Origin: Larix sibirica
Taxonomy: Eukaryota; Streptophyta; Pinopsida; Pinales; Pinaceae
NCBI GenBank assembly: GCA_004151065.3
Contig: NWUY0300014626.1
Coordinates: 2,446 to 26,451, forward strand
Direction: 5' to 3'
Length of the DNA stretch: 24,006 nt
Part shown: positions 1 through 8,032 of the stretch, one piece after another
Numbering within the stretch: position 1 is the stretch's first letter
How the letters are laid out: each line of letters begins with the position of its first letter
Notes under the pieces: model-generated
Told to the model about the DNA's origin: nothing
What the model saw: the letters and a program-made list of their open reading frames with translations, nothing else
The model's database searches: none
Program-made: the position numbers and the translations under genes

Positions 1-558
1 TTGGATTGTCACATGTATCAGAACCTAGTGTTGTGATTGTTGTGCAATCTAAATTCTAATAAAGAATCTAAACAAGTTTTAAAGGATTTCCATGTTGGAG
101 CATGTGGCAGTCATATTTCTGGGTTGGCAACTTCCCATAAAATATTGCGTGAAGGATAGTTTTGGACCACAATCTTTAAAGATTGCATCAATGCTGTAAA
201 AAACTATCACCGTTTCCAAATTTACACAATAAAAATGCGCGGACATCCTGCTCCATTACACCTTGTAGTAATCGTGGGTCCATTTTCAAAATAGGTCATT
301 GATTTTATGACAATCAACCCGCCTTTAGACGATGGCCACCACTATATCATAGTACCAGTGGAATACTTCACCAAGTGGGCTGAGGTGATTCCAACATTCA
401 ATTGCACTGCAAAAACTGCAACATATTTTCTATTCAATGACGTTATAGCAAGGTTTGGTGTACCTAAAGAGATCGTCATTGATAACAGAATAAATTTTAG
501 GAATTACTTTATGGATGTGTCTGTAAGTGAAGGAGCCCCTTCCAATCACACACAGTGA
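1..558 (+). pseudogene. Ty3/gypsy integrase fragment (zinc-binding region plus catalytic core), decayed
   Basis: Reading the frame that starts at base 1 gives a recognisable plant Ty3/gypsy integrase. From about base 37 there is an HHCC-type region (VLKDFHVGACGSH, then SHKILREG), then a linker (HPAPLHLVVIVGPFSK), then the catalytic core (GHHYIIVPVEYFTKWAE, FGVPKEIVIDN). Integrase inserts the cDNA of the element into the host genome. This copy is dead. There are in-frame stops at 34, 157 and 292; the last two lie where the family normally has an aromatic residue and Trp. The two zinc-binding Cys are replaced (NYHRFQIY instead of a CxxC pattern). The first catalytic Asp is Glu (361-363), while the second Asp (481-483) is kept. 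Similarity stops just after FRNYFM at about 513, before the catalytic Glu. The rest of gag-pol is not in the window upstream and is not visible downstream. Confidence 0.88.
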
Positions 559-1380
559 GCTAACTACTAAAACTCAAAGAATGATTTAGTCAACACATCA
601 AATAAATTTCTATTATTATAATGCCAAATCCCGAGTTACAATGATTTCTAGCACAGTCGCTCAACAATCAACAACAACCTAAAACAATGTATAGAATCAG
701 TTTTTATAGCCCCCCAGTATATACATCAATAGTACGTGGTCAAATATTAAACTATGGATGTCAGATTGCTAACAACATAACTGTTTTATATCATTAGCTA
801 TTACAGTTCACAATTAATTTATTATTGAGCATATTCCATGTCGAGAGGCATGGGATTTCCCTTTAAAAAGATGTTATGAATTAACTACCTGGACCTTTAT
901 GAATAGACTGGAGTTCAACAATCATAAGAATGTTGAGTTGGGATGTATAATCTGGAGGGAAGACATAAATATTGGTTGACTCAAAATCGAAATATTTCCA
1001 CATAATGAATGCAATCCATAAAACAAGGAAATTTTCAATCACTATTTTTATCATAATAGGAATAAATGCTATAGGATCGAGCCCATTGTTGCAAGATGCA
1101 TTACGTTGCTGCAAGATCAACTGTGTGGCTACAAGATCAAAACTGTATACTAAAAAAACAATGATACTACTTCCAAACATAACTTCATCAGTTTGTACAA
1201 ATCATAACATCTTAATTTGTTTAAAAGAGATTAAAAATAACTTATTATGAGAATTTATGATACCTGTAGGGCTTGGAACACTATGATGATAAAAATGGAT
1301 ACTAGATGAGCAGGAATCCTAAAACAAGGGAAATGAGAGGGTCATTATTCTGTCAAATAAGGTCCTTGAGTGTGATATAA
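559..1380. other. AT-rich stretch between the gypsy fragment and the LINE, no recognised gene
   Basis: Just after the integrase breaks off, GAGCTAACTACTAAAACT (from about 557) could be a trace of the next integrase motif (an ELTxK-like string), but nothing further matches. On the - strand, 881-1180 is an open frame of 99 codons. It has two hydrophobic segments near residues 4-22 and 36-62 (for example IAFIPIMIKIVIENFLVLWIAF) and would suit a membrane protein fragment. I do not recognise it, and a second open frame overlaps it on the + strand, so it may be chance. Three spaced copies of a GCAAGAT-like word lie at about 1087-1140. No RNA gene or promoter is evident. Confidence 0.4.
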
Positions 1381-1682
1381 AGAGTCAAAATTGAGACTCT
1401 ACAGAAAGAAAGAGTATATGAACAAAGAGTCAAAGAAGGCTACACAAAGGTCTCATTAAATAAAAGAACGGTAAAAAGGAAAGGAGAATCAACCTCAAAG
1501 AATAATGTAGAAACAAATAATTCCTATGCAGTTATAGACCCATATCTAAACAACCAAGAGAAGGAAATATAAAGCATCACTGTAGGTACAATCCAGTAGA
1601 CAAAGGGACCAAAAAGCACAGAAAATAAAAGGGAAAGTTGGAAATCAAGAACACCAAAATAGATTTAAAAAGTAAATCACAG

Positions 1683-1943
1683 GAAGACACAATCCAAGAA
1701 GAAACATAAATGACGGACAAGGAAGACACATAAGAAGAAGTGATGGATACAATGGACCTATATCTTGAAAAATTAGAAGCATATTGTGATAGAAAGGAAT
1801 TCAACTCCATACTAGATCATCAAATAAATCAATTGAAAGAAGTTCTCACCAAATTTCACAATAAACCAACAAAAAAAGGAAAAAAGAAAGAGGAAATTTC
1901 CAACACCCACCTAGGACTAAAGTCGATCACCCTCAAGGAGTAG
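1683..1943 (+). pseudogene. LINE ORF1 C-terminal remnant, charged coiled-coil-like and lysine-rich tail
   Basis: One frame stays readable from about 1683 to 1943, with stops at 1707 and 1731 (the second looks like CAA to TAA). It is highly charged: an acidic start (EDTIQEE, KEDT, EEV), an amphipathic stretch (MDTMDLYLEKLEAY, then ILDHQINQLKEVLTKF) and a basic patch (KPTKKGKKKEE). ORF1 of L1 elements encodes an RNA-binding chaperone, and a lysine-rich C-terminus just upstream of ORF2 is common in plant copies. ORF2 begins about 140 bases downstream. No CCHC knuckle or DUF4283 domain can be read, so the assignment rests on position and composition. It could instead be an unrelated charged frame. 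Confidence 0.45.
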
Positions 1944-2082
1944 TCCAAAAAATCAAGAGAGGAAAAGAAAAGATGGATACCTCCAATTCAATAGAAAATA
2001 AAAGAGATGGGATAAAATTTAATCAAGTCAAGCTAGTATGCTAGCCTAAACGAGATTTTTCACCCTAACGCTTAGTTACCTA

Positions 2083-2775
2083 ATGTATATAAAATCATGG
2101 AATATTAGAGGGATAAATTCCGACTCCAGGAAAAGGATATTATGAAATATAGTGCAAATTGATAGACCAACTATCATGATTCTTCAAGAAACTAAATGCA
2201 ACGCAGAAATATTGAAACATATAGTGTCTCAAAGATAGAAAGGAAGGAAGGATTTTGCAGTAGATGCGTAAGGTTCCTCGGAAGGATTGGGATTAATATG
2301 GAATCCTTAAGAGACTCACCTAGATAACTTCAACTCCTTTCCCAACTACTTATCAACAAGCTTCACAATCATGGAATCTGGAATAAAGGGTTTCTTAACC
2401 AATGTATATGGACCAAACATTGTTATTGAAAAGTTAAATCTCTGCAATCAATTAAGTTGTATGGGTCAAAATATGATGGGAGAAAATTGGATCCTAGGAG
2501 GATATTTTAATATGATAACTAATCTCATAGAAAAGAAAGGAGGTATGTGTAGGTTGGATAGGGACTCCTTAAATTTTAAACAAATCATAGAATATCTCCA
2601 TATGATTGAATTGGCAACAAAAATGGTTTGTATACTTGGAATAACATACAATGAGGAGAAAGGTAGATTGCTTCTAGATTAGACCATTTCCTAATCTTGA
2701 AAATCTCATCAACTAAGGTTTGATGTTGAAACGTTCATTCTCCTAGTAGCAGGCTTCGACCACTGGCCTATCAAC
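2083..2775 (+). pseudogene. LINE ORF2, apurinic-like endonuclease domain
   Basis: ORF2 starts at ATG 2083 and immediately gives the family hallmark KSWNIRGINS. Then follow MILQETKC (the catalytic Glu is codon 2188-2190), GLGLIWNP, FLTNVYGP, the GGDFNMI motif read as GGYFNMI, and near the end a SRLDHFL-like string (frame beginning 2670) and DHWPINL at about 2758. This domain nicks target DNA to prime reverse transcription. It is inactive. Stops lie at 2143 (TGA), 2236 (TAG), 2269 (TAA) and 2308 (TAA), and the metal-binding Asp of GGDFN is Tyr (TAT, 2503-2505). A frameshift near 2665 moves the SRLD motif into another frame, and the reading returns to the first frame by DHWPI. The length of about 230 codons is normal for the domain. 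Confidence 0.88.
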
Positions 2776-3399
2776 CTACTTCTAAGAGGAAAAAAAAGAA
2801 CACTCCTAAGCCCTTCATATTTGAATCCTTTTGGTTAAACCATGATGACTTCATCAATCAAATCGATAAGTGGTGGAAGAAGTAGATCCAAGCCTAGGAC
2901 CCTCAAGGCATCACCTCCAGGTATGCTTAAAAATATTAAACTCAAACTCAAAAAATGGAATAAAGAGGTCCTTGGAAACATTTTTGAGGCAAAAAACTAT
3001 TTATATTTCAAAATGATAAAATTTCAACAATAAATAATTGAGCCAGGGAGAACAGAGGAGAGGGATCTCTAGGAAAAAGGCCTTCAAATCTAGAATATAG
3101 AAACAAGACTCAAACAGGAAGAGACTCCCTGGAGACAAAAATAAAGATCCCTGTGGATGAAAGATGTAGAAAAGTACTCCAAATTATTCCACAATGCCAT
3201 GAAATAGAGAAGAAACCTACATAGAATCTGCCATCTTTGTTCTTCTCAAGGAATTATTCTAGACTCTACAAAGGTTATAGAGGAGGAATTAAATCATTTC
3301 TTCAAGGACCTCCTAAAAGAACCCATAGAAGACAAATCAAAAGCTATTGAAAAAATCACTAGGAATATACTTAGAGTGATTACCCCAGATTAAAACCCC
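2776..3399 (+). pseudogene. LINE ORF2 linker between endonuclease and reverse transcriptase
   Basis: This is the region plant L1 elements place between endonuclease and RT. One frame gives KPFIFESFWLNHDDFINQIDKWW at about 2811-2880. After a frameshift between about 2880 and 2930, another frame gives LKNIKLKLKKWNKEVLGNIF. Both strings are typical of this linker, whose helices connect the two enzymes. Later pieces (KLFHNAMK near 3186, then EEELNHFFKDLL near 3280) correspond to the segment leading into the RT fingers. Several TAG and TAA stops interrupt it. No catalytic residue is expected in this stretch. Confidence 0.75.
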
Positions 3400-4448
3400 A
3401 ATCTCCTCAAACCAATCACTATGCAAGAAGTGGAATTAGTAGTGAAGGAGATGCTTGCTGGAAAATCCCTAGGCCCAGATGGTTTTACAATAGATTTCTT
3501 CAAGGCATGTTGGTCAACTATCAAAGAGGATATATGGAAACTAGTTGAATCTTCTCACAACAAATCTGGAGCGCATAATGCTTTAAATGCAACCTTCCTA
3601 ACTCTAATCCCCAAGAAGGAAGGTACTATAGGTCTAAGCTAATTTTGATTGATCTCTCTATGCATTGTGGTTTACAAAATCATAACCAAGGTGATAGCTA
3701 ACAGATTGAAACCTCTTCTTCTTGCTCTAATTTTGGAAGAACATACATGCTATGCAGAAGGTAAACAGATTCTGGATGGTATCTTCATAGCTCATGAAGC
3801 CATTCATACCCTCAAATCTCAAAATAAATCTAGTTTCCTAATAAAGTTGCACATGTCCAAGGCCTTTGAAAAAATTAGTTGGAAGTACAGTAAGCATATG
3901 CTCCTTGCCTTTGGATTTAGTCAATGGTGTGTTGATTGGATTCTCTCCCTCTTATCTTCTGCCTTATTCTTCGTTATCCTCAATGGCTTTCCCTCCTCCA
4001 CCTTTTATCCCTCCTAAGGAATAAGATAGGATATACTCTATCTACCTTACTCTTCGTGCTAATGGATGAAGGCCTAGGATGAAGCCTCTCTACTGCCAAA
4101 GATGAAATCCTTATCTTGGGACTCCAGTTAAACTCTGCCTACAAGCACTCTCACCTACAATTTGTAGATGATACCCTTCTTATGGTCTCTCTCTCTGTAA
4201 AGGAATCCAAAGCTCCTAAGAAACTTCTCCATACCTTCATGCAAGCCTCTGGAACTACCATTAATTTGGAAAAGTGTCATGTCTTATTTTTCAACACTCC
4301 CCTTGATCTTCAATCTATAATTCTCAGAATCCTTCATTTTCAAAGAGGCTCCCTACACTTAAAATTCCTAGTATCTCCCCTGAAAGAAAACACCCTCATA
4401 AATGTCACCTGGGAAGGTCTGCTTAATTCACTTTGTCACAAACTTTAA
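3400..4448 (+). pseudogene. LINE ORF2, reverse transcriptase domain
   Basis: The RT motifs follow in order. GKSLGPDGFTIDFFKACW and LTLIPKKEG open the domain; SLCIVVYKIITKVIANRLKP and ILDGIFIAHEAIH are the fingers; LHMSKAFEKISW is motif A; NGFPSS and a degraded SRGIRQG are motif B; HLQFVDDTLLM is motif C; and SGTTINLEKCHVLFF follows. RT copies the element RNA into DNA at the nicked target. The motif A catalytic Asp has become His (CAC, 3850-3852) and the following conserved Asp is Glu, while the two Asp of motif C (FVDD, 4161-4172) remain. Stops lie at about 3640 and at 4080 (TGA). A frameshift near 4030, inside motif B, moves the rest into the frame used up to the RNase H region. The copy is inactive but the family is certain. 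Confidence 0.93.
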
Positions 4449-5875
4449 AATTGGACCTTTAGGTCACTCAATTTTCATGTTAGAGTTGTGTTACTCAAGT
4501 CAGTCCTTTAGGCGATGCCTCTTTACCTTTTTTCAATGATGGAAACTCCTAAGTATATTCTTAAGAAAATCAGAAACCTGCAGCGTAAATTTTAGTGGAG
4601 CAGAAAGGACTCATAAAATAAATGGGCTCTGGTTACTTGGCAGAAAGTGTGTCAGACTAAGATCAAGGGTGGTCTAGGTCTTAGAGATCCGGAGCTTCTC
4701 AACAATATCTTGTCCAGTAAAACCTAGTGGAATTTGGTAATGAGCCATCTCAACCCTTGGGCTACAATTTGGAGAGATAAATATGAACTCCCAAACCTTA
4801 TGGAAGATTTGATAAGGATTGAAGGGGACATAAAATTATCCATTATTTGGAACTCAGCCTAGTCTGAAAAAGAGTTTATCAGGAAACACATCTTTTTGGT
4901 AATAAGGGATGGCAACAATGCACTCTTTTGGGAGGACGTTTGGCAACAAATTCCCCCTTTAAACACATACCCATCTTTTTCTCAACTCAAAAAACAACCC
5001 ATCACCAGAAATAAGAAGGTAATTTCGGCTTATTGGAGGACAAATGACAATCAAGAGGAATGGATGTAGTGGTTAGATGGAGATCAATGGATCCCTAATT
5101 ATGAGGAACCTGAAAGAGAACACCTCTGGAAAGATATACAATCTAGAAAAATTAAAAATAAGAAAGTCAAAGATCATCTTCGATGGGTTTACAGGTCAGC
5201 AGGAAAATTCAACATTAAGTAGGTGTATTAGTTATTTTTAGAGGATAACAACCTTCCAAATGAACCAATTTGGGAAAAAAAATGGACAAGCAAATTTTGG
5301 CCTAAAATTATATCTTTCTTTTGGTTTGTCATTCATAATAAAATTGTTACCTAGGATAAGCTCCAGAGAAGAGTTTTTGTTGGACCTTCAAGATGCACCC
5401 TTTGTCAGAAACATGAAGAAGACATGAATCATCTGTTGAATAGTTTCTCTTTCATTACTAGGTTCTGGGACACATCAATGATCCTTGTCCATCAATCTGA
5501 TAGAGATATGGGATCAATAAGGAAAACCCTTTAAAATTGGTGAAAATATCCATTTAAAAACATCATTCTTAACAGATTCAGGAACCTTCTATTAGGCTTC
5601 ATCATATGGCCGATATGGAAGGAACATAATCGATGAATTTTTAAAGGAGAAAAATGGAAGTTTGAACATATATGAGAACCCTTCAAACCAACATCCAGGA
5701 GACCCTAAAACAACCCTCGTGGACCCATGAATATATGGTATGTGAACCTTAGGAACATAGTATTTGGAACAATTGGAGTCCAATTATCACAATAAAGCCT
5801 GCTTCCTCTACTGTAAAGAATATACATAGCTAGAGCCAAAAATTCTAGTCTAAACCACCTGAAGGTTTAAGTAAG
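4449..5875 (+). pseudogene. LINE ORF2, RT thumb/connection region and C-terminal CxxC zinc knuckle (zf-RVT)
   Basis: The same frame as motif C runs on for about 1.3 kb with many stops but no obvious indel. NWTFRSLNFHVRVVLLKSVL, MPLYLFSMM, WALVTWQKVCQTKIKGGLGL and LRDPELLNN are the conserved strings after the RT thumb in plant L1 elements. FWPKIISFFWFVIHNKIVT and SRCTLCQKHEEDMNHLL (CxxC at 5394-5405, then His) form the zf-RVT knuckle, thought to help bind RNA or the target. Several stops fall where the family has Trp or Gln, for example TAG in the IVT-stop-DKL string at about 5352 where Trp is usual. After about 5480 the sequence is less conserved and I see no named motif until the RNase H domain. 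Confidence 0.85.
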
Positions 5876-6290
5876 CTCAAATTTGATGAGGCTTCATGGG
5901 GGTCCATCGGGATAAGGATGAGATTTGAGAAATGAGAAAGGGAAAATTCTTTGGTTCTATGTAGAGTCTCTAGGCATTGAAACAAATAATGTTGAAGAAA
6001 TGAAATCTCTTCTCTCTGGAATTCAAACTACTCTAACTCACGATCTTCACAAGCTGATTATCAAAGGTGAATCTCAAATTATAATTTCAACTATCAGTAA
6101 AATTTTGTAGGGCTTGAAGGTTGCTAAATTATCCAGAATCTTGTGTCTTACATACATCTTGGAAGAATTGCCTCAATTACTTCCAATCCTCCACATGGCC
6201 ATTCTTTCCCATGTAAGACACCAAGGAAACCAGTTGGAAGAAATGCTGGCGAGCTCTGAAATTGATATCAAAGGAGGGGAAACAAGGTTA
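5876..6290 (+). pseudogene. LINE ORF2, RNase H domain (RVT_3 / archaeal-type)
   Basis: LKFDEASWG at 5876 is the first RNase H strand with its catalytic Asp. After a one-base frameshift at about 5920, the frame from 5925 gives RNEKGKILWFYVESLGIETNNVEEMKSL (with the conserved Glu), then LIIKGESQIII, where the family has Asp in EGDSQ, and finally ILSHVRHQGNQLEEMLAS, the HVRRxGNxxAD string with Asp replaced by Glu. RNase H removes RNA from the RNA:DNA hybrid. Two of the four acidic positions are therefore Asp-to-Glu changes. One stop (TAG, 6108-6110) interrupts the frame. This domain after an L1 reverse transcriptase is a plant-specific arrangement, which is the best evidence for the kind of organism. 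Confidence 0.88.
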
Positions 6291-7086
6291 GTTGAGTTAG
6301 ATATCCAAAACCTTCTGTGAGGTAAGGAATTCCATGCGATATCAAACAAGGATATAAATTATCCAAGTGGATCCTCCAACTTGATGACCCAATTGGATCA
6401 TAACACCAATCCACCACAGATCATTCCACATTGAATTTGACGGAAGGTGGAGGAATATCATAATCCAGTAGTGGAGTGTGGGCCCACTTCAGGCCAGCCC
6501 CCTGACACATCCATAAAAGGGACTGACAACGCAATTCAGAAAAATCATGTGATTCATTGCATGAGAAGCCATATGGGAGGAGAGGGTGACCAATTGGATA
6601 ATTATGAGGTAAGCTCAACACAAATAAGGGATGACTCATCTGTCCATCACCTTCACCAATAATATCTCCTATTTCGAAGGACTTCTCTCGCATGCTAAAT
6701 TTGTACTACCATAATCCTAAGCTACCTTGCTCGTACTTTCTAATCATGACCAGTAATGGGAATTCAATCTAGATATTTCTAGCCATATTAATGATCTTGA
6801 CATATCTCATGCAAATTATACGAAGGATTTTAATGCATCCTAGCACCCCCAACATAAAAACTCTCTCCATGATAAAAGAAAAGCACCTCCAAGAAATTGA
6901 AATCCAAAGGTTGAGTATTCTAGTGTTGAGGAGCATAGAACTATTTAGGGAAATTTGGACGATTGCATTTTATGTTCAGGACAATTGGATTCTGGTTAAA
7001 ATGTTGAATTAGGATGAGAGAAGGGACTATGGGGATGATAAAAAGGGGTAGTACTAGTCTGATGGAGGTCCCTCTCAGAATACTAG
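6291..7086 (+). pseudogene. Low-complexity protein extension after the LINE RNase H domain
   Basis: The RNase H frame continues to 6662 with only three stops (6318, about 6432 and 6438), reading as a hydrophilic chain rich in Asn, His, Gln, Ser and Pro (for example HNTNPPQ, PTSGQPPDTS, DDSSVHHLHQ). At about 6660 the plausible coding frame shifts to one that reads NISYFEGLLSHAKFVLP and then another Asp/Asn/His-rich chain up to about 7010. A third frame (DERRDYGDD, then SQNTRRVRMPYKN) leads to the module at 7087. I infer a disordered linker joining RNase H to the C-terminal module. I recognise no domain in it. It could be a C-terminal extension of ORF2 or the start of a separate ORF; the frameshifts leave this open. 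Confidence 0.5.
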
Positions 7087-7689
7087 AAGGGTTCGCATGC
7101 CCTACAAGAACTCTTATATATCTTGGACAAGTCTAGAGATATCAAGAGAGCTTGTAATACAAATCAGTTTTACAAAGAGAAAATTGCGGAGAACATGAAG
7201 AAAGACATTGATGACTTGGAAGCGGAAATCAAAATGGAGAAATAAAATATCCCTGGAAATCAGAAGCAGGCATATTTTGAGGATTGGATAATAGACCCGG
7301 AGCATTCAAAAAGTAGAATGAATACGTTTAACAAAACTCTAGATATTTATTGGTCTGTGAAAGATCTTATGGGGGAATGCATAGAAGAGAAGGGGGGAAA
7401 TATCAGAGACCTGTGCAATTGATTGGTGGAATTCAATTATTTCCTGAAATTGTTGGAGGAGGTGTCATTTAATATAAAATTCATTTATGAAAAGAAAAAT
7501 ATTCTAGCCAAATATATGGGATATATATTTTAAGCAATCAGGGTGGCAAAGGATGATATGGAAAATGTCCAACAGTATATGCAAAACCTAGCTCGAGAAC
7601 CCCAATAGATCATTATCATAGATGATGAAGAGGAAGACTGTTCAAATCCAATGGAAAAAGATGGATGCACCCAAAGGACCTTCGCGTAG
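7087..7689 (+). pseudogene. Unnamed coiled-coil-like module, copy A (FEDW module)
   Basis: One frame is readable for about 200 codons with no indel and only four stops (TAA 7243, TGA 7420, TAA 7531, TAG 7606). It starts LLYILDKSRDIKRAC, then has charged helix-like stretches (KEKIAENMKKDIDDLEAEI), the string YFEDWIIDPEHSKSRMNTFN followed by KTLDIYWSVK, more heptad-like sequence (FNYFLKLLEEVSFNIKFIY), and an acidic end (IIIIDDEEEDCSNP). I do not recognise the family and assign no function. Its position, about 260 codons after the RNase H domain and just before the AT-rich 3' tail, suggests it is the C-terminus or last ORF of the LINE. A homologous copy lies on the other strand at 19116-19680, which shows it is a real protein family and not a chance frame. 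A retroviral gag-like origin or a captured host exon are alternatives. Confidence 0.65.
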
Positions 7690-8001
7690 CCTCCTTAGTT
7701 ATTATGTCTATTCTTTATTTTCATTGTATCAACCTACTTTTTGTCCAACCTTTGTTTGAGTACTCTTATCTTATAGGTTGTTAGACTCTAGGTCGGTTTC
7801 GTTTCGTTTCCATAAAGAGACTATTTTGTTGAATCATATGTTTAAGTAGACATTTTCAGACTTTAAGACATTTTTAGACTTAAGGTTTAAACTCTCCTGT
7901 TTCTTTGTTATCCCTAAGGAGGGGCACCTGAAAAATAGTTCTTTTTGTACTCTATGTATCAATTCATATTATTAATAAAATATAAGGTACTATATTTCTT
8001 A
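7690..8001 (+). other. 3' untranslated tail of the LINE with polyadenylation-like signal
   Basis: No coding frame is visible after the TAG at 7687. The stretch is T-rich, holds three GTTTC units at about 7796-7811 and a purine-rich block AAGGAGGGG at about 7916-7924, and ends in ATTAATAAAATATAAGG, which includes AATAAA at about 7976. Such an ending just before an AC/TA simple repeat is usual for plant LINE 3' ends. The exact terminus is inferred. Confidence 0.5.
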
Positions 8002-8032
8002 ACACACACACACACGTATATATATGTATATA
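8002..8032. repeat. AC/TA dinucleotide microsatellite
   Basis: About seven AC units are followed by alternating TA with a few G interruptions. The repeat lies right behind the LINE 3' tail, so it may have grown from the tail of the insertion. Confidence 0.85.

Larger units (their letters stand above)
1683..7990 (+). mobile_element. Decayed L1-like LINE (non-LTR retrotransposon), nearly full length
   Basis: A run of protein segments in the order of a plant L1 element lies on one strand: basic ORF1 tail, endonuclease, reverse transcriptase, connection region, CxxC zinc knuckle, RNase H, a low-complexity extension, a coiled-coil-like module and an AT-rich tail with AATAAA at about 7976. L1 elements copy themselves by target-primed reverse transcription. 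Plant L1s are known to have acquired an RNase H domain of archaeal type, and the order seen here fits that. The 5' limit is uncertain: purine-rich sequence continues upstream to about 1380, but the DUF4283 and CCHC parts of ORF1 are not visible, so it is probably 5'-truncated or too decayed. The 3' limit is placed before the dinucleotide repeats at 8002. I found no convincing target-site duplication. It cannot be active: there are dozens of stops, several frameshifts and lost catalytic residues. Confidence 0.85.

Noticed and set aside
13-27. Primer-binding-site-like string TGTATCAGAACC near the window start, resembling TGGTATCAGAGCC.
   Set aside because: The sequence from about base 37 reads in frame as integrase, which lies far from a primer-binding site in an intact element. 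The match is imperfect and no LTR can be seen.
881-1250. Two overlapping open frames (- 881-1180 and + 972-1250), the first with hydrophobic segments.
   Set aside because: They overlap on opposite strands, match no family I know, and their length is not unusual for the window.
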